This document shows positions 36,400 to 46,552 of a stretch of DNA of 64,000 nucleotides, in pieces. This DNA comes from Heterohyrax brucei (lineage: Eukaryota; Chordata; Mammalia; Hyracoidea; Procaviidae): positions 116,845,431 through 116,909,430 of the forward strand of contig CM053146.1 of the NCBI GenBank assembly GCA_028571685.1, in the 5' to 3' direction. How positions within the stretch are numbered: position 1 is the stretch's first letter; the number at the start of each line of letters is the position of its first letter. A model generated the notes under the pieces. The model ran no database searches, was not told the origin of the DNA, and saw only the letters and a list, made by a program, of their open reading frames with translations. The position numbers were made by a program, and so were the translations under genes.

Positions 36400-36842
36400 G
36401 TTGCAGTTGTGGGTTGTCATCTGGCTGGTTCCGACTCACAGCAACCCTAGGTACGATAGAGCAAAATACTGCCTCGTCCTGGGCCGTCCCCAGAATCCTC
36501 GCTCTGCTTGAGCCCATTTCTTGCAGCCCCTGTGTCAGTCCACCTGCTTGAGGGCCCTCCTCCTTTTGCTGATCCTCCGTTTTAGCCAGCATGACGTCCT
36601 TCCCTGGGGACTGGTCTTTCCTAACAACACGTCCAAAGTATGTGATGTGAAATTTCACCATCCTTGCTTTTAAGGGTATTCTGGCTGTACTTATTTCAAG
36701 GCAGATTTGTTTGTTCTTTTGGCAGTATATGATACATTCGATATTCTTCTCCAACACCATAATTCGAAGGCATTAATTATTCTTAGGTCTTTCTTATTCA
36801 GCCCAGCTTTGCATGCATATGAGGCAACTGAAAACACCATGG
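36400..36842 (-). mobile_element. RTE-type LINE 3' fragment
   Basis: Minus-strand C-terminal ORF2 and 3' end. The 144-codon minus frame (36326-36760) contains HITYFGRVVRKDQSPGKDV, the RTE C-terminal motif. The left end has the GGTTCCGACTCACAGCAACC tail. Confidence 0.88.
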
Positions 36843-37448
36843 CTGTTTCTTAGAAACTCTTAATTTGTCTCCATCCCCCTGCCATTCCCATCTGTTGCTG
36901 AGATCTTGTTCTCTGGCGCGGATCTGTTGTTTCAATCCAGTCCCTCCCTCCTCTGTGTTTGCCAGGTGAGCCTTGCCTTTCTTCTCCTCTCCACACATCA
37001 GTTTTTTGCTTCCAGAAACATGCAAAGACCGTCTCTGATAGAGATGTTCTCTGATAGGAAGCTCTCTGGAACAGCCTTTTTCCATCTGCCATGCTATCTC
37101 CCTTTCATTCTTTATTGCCTGGACCTAAAAAATTATACTCTGAAACTTTCCCTGATTAAGTGGAATGTAATCACAAGCACTGGTATTTTGCCAGTGAAGA
37201 AAAGGCTGACCTACTCCCTCCACTTTGATTGTAGACACGTAGGTACACTTTTGGCTGTACAGATGTTCCTGTTTCTAGGCATTGCTAGCCCATCTGCAAG
37301 ACTGAAATTTATATGCACAAACTTAATAATGATAAAGGCATCCAGACAGACAACCCTAGGAAACATTTTCCCCTCTCGAGCATCACCTTTCATCACTCTG
37401 ATTAATGATACCTTAGAATGCCAGCATCCCTATGTTCCTCTGTTACAG
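36843..37448. other. CPO intron 5, unassigned part
   Basis: A long chance open frame (36906-37601) spans it and runs into exon 6; only the exon part has M14 similarity. Confidence 0.5.
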
Positions 37449-37539
37449 GATCGTCTTTGGAGAAAATCCCGGTCATCTGATAATAATGGCACATGCCTTG
37501 TGGTAGATCTCAATAGAAATTTCAGTGTATCCTCATGTA
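37449..37539 (+). pseudogene. CPO: CPO exon 6 (substrate-binding NRN block)
   Basis: 91 bases after a TTACAG acceptor, ending in phase 1 at GTAAGT. It encodes DRLWRKSRSSDNNGTC, then LVVDLNRNFSVSSC. The Asn-Arg pair of DLNRNF, which in M14 enzymes binds the substrate C-terminal carboxylate, is kept. The two residues before Asp, Gly-Thr in human CPO, are Val-Val. The frame is open, also through the upstream intron, so a 231-codon open frame from 36906 covers this exon by chance. Confidence 0.93.
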
Positions 37540-37626
37540 GTAAGTACATGTTTAGTATTATGATTGATGAACAAAGAACAAAGCAGAGAAGCAAGAGGTG
37601 AATTAATAATTAACTTAAAAATATTA

Positions 37627-37845
37627 TTTTAATTTTTTATGGTGATTTAGGCAAAAATGTTCAGAGCAAATTAGTTTCTCTTAAATGGTTAACATACAAA
37701 TTGTTCTGTGACATTAATTGTCAATCCCTCAGTGTATCAACACTCTCCCTTTGTCTACCCCAGTTTGTGTTTCCATTTATCCAATTTTCCTGCCTCTTCC
37801 TGCCTTCTTGTCTTTGCTTTGGGGCTGATACACACCCACCCACAC
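37627..37845. repeat. Long dispersed repeat of unknown class, copy 2 (short)
   Basis: Parallels 6525-6720: 'aacatacaaattgttctgtg', 'acattaattgtcaatccc', 'ctgcctcttcctgccttctt' and 'ttggggctgatacac'. It breaks off at a short (CA)n tract before the mariner copy. It lies 88 bases after CPO exon 6. Confidence 0.55.
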
Positions 37846-37883
37846 ACACACAGACATAATATTACATAAACACCTTCATACAA

Positions 37884-38303
37884 GGTTGACAATAAAGTTT
37901 GGAAACATCCTAGCAAAAGTGCTAAATACCTCATTGCGGATCATCACCATGGTCACCTTCAAAGTACTGCCCTTGGGAAGCTATGCACTGATGCCAGCTC
38001 CTAGTCCACCCCTCAAAGCAGTTTTGGAATTCTTTTTCTGGAATGGCCATCACAGCTGTCATCGTATTACTCTTGACATCCTGAGTTAATCCAAATGTCT
38101 TCCTTTCAATATTTCCTTTATCTTTGGATAAAGAAAAAAGTTATCGGGGACCAGATCAGCTGAGCAGGGAGGATGTTCCAATACAGTTGTTTGCTTACTG
38201 GCCAAAAATTCCCTCACAGGCAGCTATACAATTAACTTCACCACTTTGCCGTGTGCCGTTGTACATAATGGCCCTTCCAGAAAGGATTCCAAAATTGTTA
38301 AGA
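37884..38303. mobile_element. Fold-back mariner-like element, copy 2 (right arm truncated)
   Basis: Matches copy 1 from its left end through the central segment (TTTCAATATTTCCTTTATCT) into the start of the right arm (CTTCCAGAAAGGATTCC), where it stops. It shares the junction that joins the two arms, so the rearranged form was copied rather than formed twice. It lies in the CPO intron between exons 6 and 7. Confidence 0.78.
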
Positions 38304-38344
38304 AAGAGAAAAGAAAGCAAAGCAAACGTGATTTTGTTAGGCAT

Positions 38345-38500
38345 CCTCCTTCTTGTACCAGTGGTTAAGTGCTATGGCAGCTAACCAAAAGGCTGGTGGT
38401 TCAAATTCACTAGGTGCTCCTTGGAAACTCTATGGGACAGTTCTACTCCGCCCTGTAAGGTTGCTATGAGTAGAACCGACACGACAGCCACAGCTTTCAG
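38345..38500 (+). repeat. AfroSINE, short type, 215 bases before CPO exon 7
   Basis: CAGTGGTTAAGTGCTATGGC to GTAGAACCGACACGACAGCC. Confidence 0.9.
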
Positions 38501-38714
38501 TGGATTTCCTGGGCCCTATAAGCATGGGATTTGTTTGTAAATCCCACTCTCAGCATCCTGCCCGAGTTCCTTCTGGAATCGCTATCCTAAAGGAGTCAGG
38601 ACTAACTTGGGCAAGAGCAAGCAAGTCCTGACTCCAGCCACAGATGCTCCTTGTGCTCGGCGTGTTCTCCAAGGAGATAATGATGCCTTCTTTGTGGTCT
38701 CCTGTCTATTCCAG

Positions 38715-38923
38715 CTGTTGGTGCATCTAAAAACTGTGAAGATTTAACGTTCTGTGGGGACAAGACCTGAGTCTGAAGCAGAGACTGCAGCTGTCTCTAG
38801 CTTTATAGAGAGCACTAAGGAGAACATTTTGTGCTTCTTTTTACTGTGCAGTCTTATGGGCAGCTCACCCTTGCTCCCTGTGACTACACCAAAAACAAAT
38901 CAAGTAACCATGAAGAACTGGTA
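38715..38923 (+). pseudogene. CPO: CPO exon 7 with two frameshifts and a lost zinc ligand
   Basis: The exon starts after ATTCCAG and ends at GTAAGA. The first part reads VGASKNCEDLTFCG. One extra G in the run at 38755-38759 then shifts the frame and would end translation at a TGA four codons later. Read one frame over, the sequence continues as RPESEAETAAVSSFIES, then ENILCF. Two extra T bases near 38848 return to the original frame, giving TVQSYGQLTLAP and YTKNKSSNHEEL. The conserved MHSYGQ, whose His is the third zinc ligand, is VQSYGQ here, so even a frame-corrected product would lack that ligand. The insertions sum to three bases, but the intervening stretch contains stops in the original frame. 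Confidence 0.92.
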
Positions 38924-39831
38924 AGACCATAGCACCAATGCCTCCAGAAAAGTCTCTGTAGGAACCCTGTTTTGTGCTCTTGGCTTCCTTTTCCAAAATT
39001 TTGGCTCTAGCCCGTCCCACTGCTTTGTTCCCTGCTCCTCCTTATTTTCTTTCTCTAGCTTTTTGCACCATGCCAGATGCCTGCTGCGAAGGCTTCGGGT
39101 TAAATGCTGCTTTACCTACATTAATTAACTACCTGTTTCATAAAGTGTCAAGTTGGGAGACATCTTAGGTATTCATCTATAATATAAATGAGATGATTAT
39201 GTTAATAATCTTCAGGAATGCTCTTTCATTTCTGTAAATTCTCTTGAAGCCCCATGCAGCAATTATGGCTTTTGAACTGTGGTTTAAAGAACTTGCCAGC
39301 TGTTGGTAGAATATGACATATCTGAAACAACAGGGCTAGTGTCTGCTCTCTTCTTTGCTAAACACAATATTTTATTCTCTTCTGGACTCTCCCTCCAGTA
39401 TTGGCCTAGGAGTCTTCTTAATGGGACGTGCCAGTGAATTGCAAACTGGGGCGGGGAAGCTCCACTTTCTCTGTTCGTGGGTCCTGCCTCAGTCCTGTTT
39501 CTGCCAAAGCACTGGTGAGCAAAATTGCTGACAATGACGGGGCTCTTCTTCAAATTCAGAAGACAATAAACACAAATCAAAGAGATGATGAAGTTAGAAT
39601 TGCTACGACATTTGTTAACTTGTATTTTTTAAAATACAATGTCTTGTATTCTTTACAACAAGATGGACTAGAGGTTGAGTCCACTCAGCTATGGGGATCA
39701 CAGAGGCCTGGTGCCTTGTTGGTTCTGTTGTACTCCTGTCTCCCTCTCCCATAGACGCCTTGTGCTTTATTGGTTCTGTTAAACCCCCTGTCTGTCTCCC
39801 ACTGGAGCACAACATATATAACACATGTCTG
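38924..39831. other. CPO intron 7, unassigned part
   Basis: Nothing recognised; also true of 41046-41611 and 41964-42480. Confidence 0.4.
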
Positions 39832-40333
39832 GTGTTTTAGTCAGCTAGGGCTGCTGTAACAGAAATACCACAGAGTGGATGGCTTTAACAAAGAAAAATT
39901 TATTCTTACACAGTCCGGTAGGTTGCAAGTCCATATTCAGGGTGTCCACTCCAGGGAAAGACTTTCCCCATGTCGGCTCTGGAGGAAAGTCCGGTATTGC
40001 ATCAGTCATTGTCCAGGGAGTGTCCTAACTCAAGAACCTCTGGTCTGAATGACACGCTCTGCTCCCGGTGCTGCTTGCTTGATGGTAGCGAGGTTCTCAA
40101 ATTGTCCTTGGTTCTTTTTCCTTTTATTCCTTGCAAGCTAAAAGCATTAAGGGTGGGGCAAGCCATACTCCAGGGAAACTTCCCCCATAGCAGGAATTCA
40201 CAGCCCCACCCTAATCCTTTAACATACAAGTTAGCAAAACCACACAATGGAGGACAGTCCCAAGATACTGGGAACCATATCCCAGCCACGTGGCTGCACA
40301 CATTTTTGGGGGGACACAATTCAAACCATGACA
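39832..40333 (-). mobile_element. ERVL-MaLR-like LTR, copy 4, in CPO intron
   Basis: Reverse orientation: starts 'gttttagtcagctagggct' and 'gctgtaacagaaataccac', and ends 'gggggacacaattcaaacca' plus 'tgaca'. Both outer ends are present, so it is a near-complete LTR. Confidence 0.85.
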
Positions 40334-40599
40334 TCTGGGCACCAAAAGAAAAGCCACTAGAGAACTTTGCTTGAGGAAGCCTTTCCCCTAGTAGTCAAAT
40401 ATTCAGCAGTACTCTAATATCTTACTTGCAGTATTTTTCCTTTCTTGGCCCAGCCAAAGCCAAGGAACACACATTATAATTTAGTAAGATATGCAAATAA
40501 TTAACATTTACCTACAACTGTATCGTTTACAAAAGGATTTTATAGCCATCATTTCATTTCGCCTCTTGCTGCCCAGTCAACTCTGGCTCGTGGTGACCT

Positions 40600-40905
40600 T
40601 GTGTGAATTTGTGCTTTCCATCCTGGAAACCTGGATTCAGGTCTTGGCCGTTAAATCCTGTGTGTGGTCATTATACGTGTTTCACTGGAGGCTTGAGAGA
40701 GACAAATTTCAAAAGAGCTTCCAGACTCGGACAGACTAGGAGGAAATGTTGAAAGTCAGCCAGTGAAAACCCTGGATCGTAGTAGTGAGATCTGCAAAAC
40801 CAGTCCTGGGGTGGCACAGGACTGGATAGCTTTTGTATTGATGTTATTGTACACGTGGTTGCCCAGCTTGACAGCCCCACTTGACATCAGCTAACAAAAT
40901 CTCCT
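40600..40905 (+). repeat. AfroSINE variant with extended RTE-like tail
   Basis: GTCAGCCAGTGAAAACCCTG is the long-type middle. It continues into a stretch around 40815-40900 (GGTGGCACAGGACTGGATAG, then CAGCCCCACTTGACATCAGC) that parallels the last ~90 bases of the RTE elements. A short reverse SINE fragment may lie just before it at 40565-40625. Confidence 0.6.
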
Positions 40906-41045
40906 TTGACTCTCATGATAATGTGTAAGCCTGCTGTGGAGATGTAGAAACTGAGACCCTGAGCTAAAGATACGTCCCAAAACCTCTACAGACATAAATG
41001 ATGAAGATTGCAATCAAATTTAAGTCTCCAGACTCCACTATCTCA
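40905..41045 (-). mobile_element. MIR fragment
   Basis: 'gactctcatgataatgtgta', 'gagatgtagaaactgagacc' and 'tttaagtctccagactccac' fit the reverse MIR. Confidence 0.55.
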
Positions 41046-41611
41046 CACTACTTTTCTCGGCTCAGAAAGAATTTGCAACTTATAGAAGCCTTTATCAATT
41101 TAGATTCACAATTAACAATGCCTTATTTTTCTGTCATTCTTAAGAACTGAAAGTTTCATTTCTTTAGTAAAGAAGTTTGCAGAAACTCAGGTTTCAGTGG
41201 AGAAGCCCAGAACCCTCTTCGTCACCCAGATTCTGTGGTATTTCTTGTCAATGTTTACTATCTGTTTAAGGGAATCTGTGAAAAACACAAAGGAACCACC
41301 AAAGAAAGGCCATGACTGATATTTGTTGGAAGGGGACCGTCGACCACCAGTCAAAAGGAGTTAACAGTACTCCAGGAATTTTCTGTAGAGCTTCATTTAT
41401 TCTTTTTTTGGATTAAGAAAATACATACTGCATAACCCTTTTGCAAAGTCATTCCAAGTCCAGAGGATCCTGTGGCAGCGACTGGCTGTTTGGTTGAGAG
41501 AGCGCTGTGGCCCAGGTGGGAGGCAGCACGAAGGCGGCAGAGACCTGGGGTGATAGCATCACTTCTACTAACAGGCAGCTCTAGTTAGGGAATTACTGGC
41601 AACTCTTTAGC

Positions 41612-41790
41612 AGTACGGAAAACTTGGTGTCATACTGGTTAAGAGCTATGGCTGCCAACCAGGTTGGCAGTTCAAATCCAACACGCACTCCTTGGAAACT
41701 CTATGGGACAGTTCTACTTTATTGCATACAGTCTCTATGGACTGGAATTAGCTTGACAACAGTGGATTTAGTTTTTGTTTCTTTAGTACT
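41612..41790 (+). repeat. AfroSINE, short type (left arm of inverted pair)
   Basis: CTTGGTGTCATACTGGTTAA to AACAGTGGATTTAGTTTTTG. Followed within 5 bases by a reverse copy. Confidence 0.88.
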
Positions 41791-41794
41791 ATAT

Positions 41795-41963
41795 ATAAAA
41801 CCAAACCAAACCCACTGCCCTCAAGTCAATCCTGACTCATGGCAACCCTATAGGACAGAGTTGCTACACAGAGTTTCCAAGGAGTACCTAGCAGATTCAA
41901 ACTGCCACCCTTTTGATTACCAGATAAAGCACTTAACCACTATACCACCAGGGTTTCTAGCAC
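41795..41963 (-). repeat. AfroSINE, short type (right arm of inverted pair)
   Basis: AACCAAACCCACTGCCCTCA to ACCACCAGGGTTTCT. A small deletion removes part of the body near 41865. Confidence 0.9.
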
Positions 41964-42479
41964 TGTACACAGAAATCAGTAAATCAGTCTGAGACTGCTT
42001 CAGTTCTGTCTCTCTTACTGACGCATGTGCTGAATAGTGAGCATAAACACTCAAGTCTAAGACTTTCCACTAAAAATATAGTGTTAGAATGTTGCCATGA
42101 TGTGAAGCTTATTGAAGCTGTGTTTTTAGATCCTTAATGGTAAGTTTTGATAAGAGTACACAAAAACACCAAATCAAGCCAATTATTCCAAGGAGGTTCC
42201 CATTTCCAATACTATTTACAACCAACAGAGTCTAGTAATTAATTTCTATATGTCTACAAAACCAACAATTTTCAGAAATCATAGTAAATATTATACATTG
42301 TGAGGAAAAACTTGGCAATTACTAGATAGAGGAAATATAACTAATAGAATCCCTATCTAAGCGGCTCTGAAAATTAGCATAGCTATAAGAATTCTGATGT
42401 TTCAGATGCTTGCATTCTTTCCCTTTGGTCTTTTCCCAAATTACGCCTTATGTTCCACACCATCCTCTGCTCTCCACCC

Positions 42480-42480
<1 letters not shown>

Positions 42481-42515
<35 letters not shown>
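42481..42515. repeat. (CA)n microsatellite
   Basis: About 16 uninterrupted CA units, in the CPO intron between exons 7 and 8. It creates spurious His-Thr open frames. Confidence 0.97.
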
Positions 42516-42516
<1 letters not shown>

Positions 42517-44407
42517 CACACGTGTGCCGACATACACGCTTATGCACAAGCCAGGGCCTCAGTCTTCTTTTCTGTGTGCCTGACTGGGAAGATGCTCTAG
42601 AGGAAATTCTCTGGGCCCGGCTAAGGAGCTGTTAATTGTGTGATGGTCTTTTGCAATGTAAATCACGTATTGCTGGCAAAGGGGTGTTTGTTATTTCGAC
42701 AAAAAAACATATTTAAGTTGGAAAGCATGCTAAAGAGAAACCGGCTCTACATGGCCTTGAAGTGTAGTGTCAGAAGAAGAGGGAAATGTAATCAGAATCT
42801 CCTCTACCAGAAACAGAAACTGAAGTCGTAAGTCTAGGGGATTTCTGTTCCACCTTCTCAGAAAGGACCAGTTCTGTAGACTAAGGATCACAGCTGCGGT
42901 CCTTACCCACATTCCTCACATATACGTCATGTTTCCCTTATCCACTTCCCCATAGTAATTACTGGTGGAATCCTTAAAAAAATAAAAAGTTCAAAAACTT
43001 TTTTCTCAAAGAAGGGAAAGCACTGGGTAAGCTGCTTCTCATCCACCCAGATTTCAGGGAGGAGAACTGCGTAAGAAGAGGATAAGCAGAGGTGGTTAAC
43101 GGCAAGGAGGATGAGTGGGCCGGGGTGAGCAGCAGATAAGGAAAAAAAATGCAAGGAAGCATTTAGGTGGAAAATGTAACCTGGGAAAGAGCCGCACAAC
43201 CCAAGTAAAAGTCAAGCCTCCACATGGCCCAGTTAGCATCAGGTTTCATTAAGAGAAACACAGAAATGGAAATTAAAAATAATTCAAAGCAATTCCAATC
43301 TCTACTCAAACTCTGAAAGAACTTTAAAACAGGGTTGTAATTAGAAAGCCAGAGCAACCTCTGCCCAGGCCTCTTGCTCCTAACTTCACTCACTCACAGC
43401 AGTTACCTGGAATTTTTTCTCTCACTTTCGATTCCTTACTAAAATTTCTCCCAGAAATCCCCTTTCTGACATTTTTCTTTCTCTAAATTTACCCTTCTTT
43501 CTATAAACATCTCTCGTCCTTTTTACCCACTGTAAATGATCAAATTAGCTTTATTCTTTGTATCACTGTCCACTCATTATCTCAAATGTAGACAACACAA
43601 ACTCTAAAAGCAGACACAGAATCTCCTTTTTGGAATAGAGAGAGTAGCTTGAGCGGTCAAACATAGAATTTTCAACAGTGAACAGACAAAGGCCTAAAGT
43701 TTGCAAATATGTTCTATTTAACGGTTTGCCTTTTTTTTCCTATCTTAATTACAAACACAGGAAGTCCAAAGTGTCCTCAGGATATTACCTACAATTGTTT
43801 ATATGATCTCCCAACTCCGAAAAAGAAAAAAGAAAAATATTCTGCATCCATATTCTCCCTTTTGCATTTCCTTGTGCTTGTCCCCACTCTATGAAAGCAT
43901 AACTCTGTCACATCTTAATATTCAACAAAGACAAGAGGGGAGAACCAAGATCTAAAATAAAAGTTATCTACTAGTCACTGTCAGGGGAGATGAATTACCT
44001 GCAAGGATGGTCGGGGAGGCTTACAATATCCAGTTGACCTAAGGGGGTGATGGACTGCAGTCGAGGCAGGGAGTGGACAAGGGGATTTTGGTGGTGTCTG
44101 TGCAGAATCCAAGGGGAAATGGTGGAATATGCCATCAGGTGGGTATAATATAGCACTGGGAAATATAGTGTAGGGAATACTTAGAGAGCCTGTCAGAAGG
44201 GTATATCAAAAGGTTTATCAGAAGGCCAGTAAATACAGTCAATAGACTCAGACTTCAGTTTATGGCTGTGATCTCAGGGAAGTGTTTGGTAAGAGCAAGG
44301 CAAAGAGCTCAGAAAACATCTAGCTCTGTGATATTTCCAGTAGCATAAGGCCATACATATAGTGTTGCATTTCGTGGAAAGTATAACTGTAAGCTCTGAA
44401 ATTCCAG
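42516..44407. other. CPO intron 7, unassigned part
   Basis: AT-rich DNA with several short open frames and no family match by eye. Confidence 0.4.
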
Positions 44408-44588
44408 GAGCCTATGAGATAGTCTGGTGGCACAGTGGTTAAGCACTATGGTTGTCAACCAGAAAGTTGGCAGTTCCAATCTACCAGGTACTCCTTGGAA
44501 ACTCCATGGGGCAGTTCTACTCTGTTTATAGTTCTCCTCAGTCAACTGCCAGAATCGACTTGGTGGTAGTGGGCTTTGGTTTTGGTAT
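44408..44588 (+). repeat. AfroSINE, short type
   Basis: TCTGGTGGCACAGTGGTTAA to GGTAGTGGGCTTTGGTTTTG. Confidence 0.9.
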
Positions 44589-44870
44589 GTGAGATAGCAA
44601 AAGGATAAGGGAGATTCAAAAGAGAGGGAGACAATCCATTTGGGGTGATGAGGAAAAACATCATGGAGAAGTTGACATTTGAGAAAGTCCTTTGATGCTG
44701 AGTAGAATTTGAACAGGCAGAGATAAGAGGTGAGGCATCCAAATAGAGCAAATGTCCTCAGCAAAGGTAGAGACGCTCAGGAACACGTGACCTGTCTGGG
44801 GAACAAATGGTGAACTTGAGTTTGGCTATAGGCTAGGGTGAATACAAAAAATATGAGTTTGGAAAGATGG

Positions 44871-45300
44871 TATATTCGTTTCCTGTGGCTGCTGTAATAA
44901 ATTACCATAAAATTGGGTAGTTTAAATCAACAAAAATGCATTCTCTCACCATTCTGGAGGCCAAAAGTAAGAAACCAAGGTTTCAGCAGGACAACACTCC
45001 TCTGCCGCCTCTAGGGGAGAGTCTGTTTCTTACCTTTTGCAGCTTGCAGTATGTTTAGGCTTCTCCTGGCTTGTAGTCTCATCCCTCCATCTCTGTCTTT
45101 GTGATTGCACTGCCTTATTGTCTTCTATTTGTGTCTAATCTCCTTCTACCTTTCTCTTATGCGGATACATGTGAGTGAGTTTAGGGACACTCAGATAACC
45201 CAAAATAAATGCCTCCCCTCGAGATCCTTGACTAACTCATATTATTTTCCGTGTAATCAATACTCACTCCTTTGCCACGTAATGTAAAACTCATAGGTTC
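44871..45300 (-). mobile_element. MLT1-like LTR, minus strand
   Basis: 'atattcgtttcctgtggctg', then 'ctgtaataaattaccataaa', then 'ctcaccattctggaggccaa', and 'cgagatccttgactaactca'. Reverse MaLR pattern; abuts the RTE fragment at 45.3 kb. Confidence 0.78.
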
Positions 45301-45324
45301 GGGGACTCAGAAATGAACGTGCCT

Positions 45325-45885
45325 GTGTTGCTGTTGTTATGAGTAAGCTCTGACTCATAGTAACTCTATGTACAACAGAACAAAGCACTGCCTGGTCCTG
45401 TACCACACCCTCAATTGTTGTTAAGCTTGAGCCCATTGTTGCAGCCCCTGTGTTAATCCATCTTGTTGAGGGCCTTCCTCTACCGTGATGTTCTTCTCCA
45501 GGGACTGACTCCTCCTGACAATATGTCCAAAGTATGTAAGACATGGTCTTTCCATCCTTGCTTCTAAGGAGCACTCTGGTTGCACTTCTTCTAAGACTGA
45601 TCTGTTCATTTTTTTGTCATTCCATGGTATATTCAATATTCTTCCCAAACACCACAGCTGAAAGATGTCAATTCTTCTTCTATCTTTCTTATTCAGTGCC
45701 CACCTTTGGCGTGCATGAGATGCACTTGAAAATACCATAGCTCGAGTCAGGTGCACCTCAGTCCTCAGGATAACATTTCTGTTTTTCAGCACATTAAAGA
45801 GGTCTTTTGCAGCAGATTTTCCCAATGCAGTGTGTCTTTTGATTTCTGGACTGCTGCATTCGGTACCTTTTCTTTTGTTTTTCAA
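45325..45885 (-). mobile_element. RTE-type LINE 3' fragment nested in an older LINE remnant
   Basis: A 154-codon minus frame (45421-45885) reads through ALGKSAAKDLFNVLKNRNV and LTYFGHIVRRSQSLEKN, both RTE C-terminal motifs. With the MLT1-like LTR next to it, it splits an older LINE 3' remnant that resumes at 45886. Confidence 0.85.
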
Positions 45886-46467
45886 CTTACCGCATGTGGG
45901 TTAGGGTCACATTTTGGAAGGACCTTAAAAACTATGCTGAGAAGTTTGTTTTTAACGCTGCAGGCAACTGAGAGTTGTTGAAAGTTTTTTTTAGCAGGAT
46001 CATGATCATAGCTCTAGTCTGCAAAAGTTCATCTAGATGCCAGGTGGGATCAATTGGGATAAGTATTCATGAAAAGAAAGGACATTTATCAGAAGATAAC
46101 AATAGTCCTGTTCAGAGGTAATGAATCTCAACTAGTGGGATGGCACTGAAAAGAGAACTTAGTAGCTGAGAATAGAAAGTTATGAGAGAAAAAATAGTAA
46201 AGTATGACACCAGGAGTTTCCAATTTTGTTTTGGGGAATATGCTAGATTGGAAATACAAAAATCAGAACAGATTTACTACTGAGGGAGAAGATGAAATTG
46301 GATTTGAGTATGTTAAGTATCAACAGTCAACCTAGATGTCAGCGTACAATGGGAAGCTGAAAAGTTGATGTAAAACTGTGGAGAGAGATCTGAGCAAATA
46401 CCAAACTCTCTGTATTGTTGGACTTATTTTTAACATCAATACCTCTTTCTGCATTTCTTACCTACAG

Positions 46468-46552
46468 ATTCAAGTTGGACAGAAAGCAGCAGATGCATTG
46501 AAAGCAAAGCATGGAATGACTTACAGAGTTGGCTGAAGTGCAGATATTTTAT
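46468..46552 (+). pseudogene. CPO: CPO exon 8 with premature TGA
   Basis: 85 bases after CTACAG, ending in phase 1 at GTAAGG. It reads IQVGQKAADALKAKHGMTYR, then VG-stop-SADIL plus the first base of a Tyr codon. Human CPO has Ser at the stop position (46534-46536), so a single C-to-G change of TCA would explain the TGA. The Tyr completed across the next splice corresponds to the M14 active-site Tyr248. Confidence 0.93.

Larger units (their letters stand above)
44590..46400 (+). mobile_element. Ancient LINE 3' remnant (L1M or L2 type), split by younger inserts
   Basis: The first part, 44590-44870, has 'gttgacatttgagaaagtcc'. The second part, 45886-46400, has 'gaccttaaaaactatgctga' and 'gcaactgagagttgttgaaa'. 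Together they recall the 3' region of an old mammalian LINE. The MLT1-like LTR and the RTE fragment sit between the parts. Confidence 0.4.

Noticed and set aside
36906-37601. 231-codon plus-strand open frame, the longest in the window
   Set aside because: Only its last third (CPO exon 6) has protein similarity; the rest is intron with no M14 or other motif, and the exon has its own splice sites.
42397-42635. His-Thr repeat protein
   Set aside because: Artefact of translating the (CA)n microsatellite in two frames.
45421-45885. 154-codon minus-strand frame
   Set aside because: RTE C-terminal ORF2 fragment (LTYFGHIVRRSQ motif).
46534-46536. TGA read as selenocysteine
   Set aside because: No M14 enzyme is known to use it, the position is Ser in human CPO, and the gene has other lesions.
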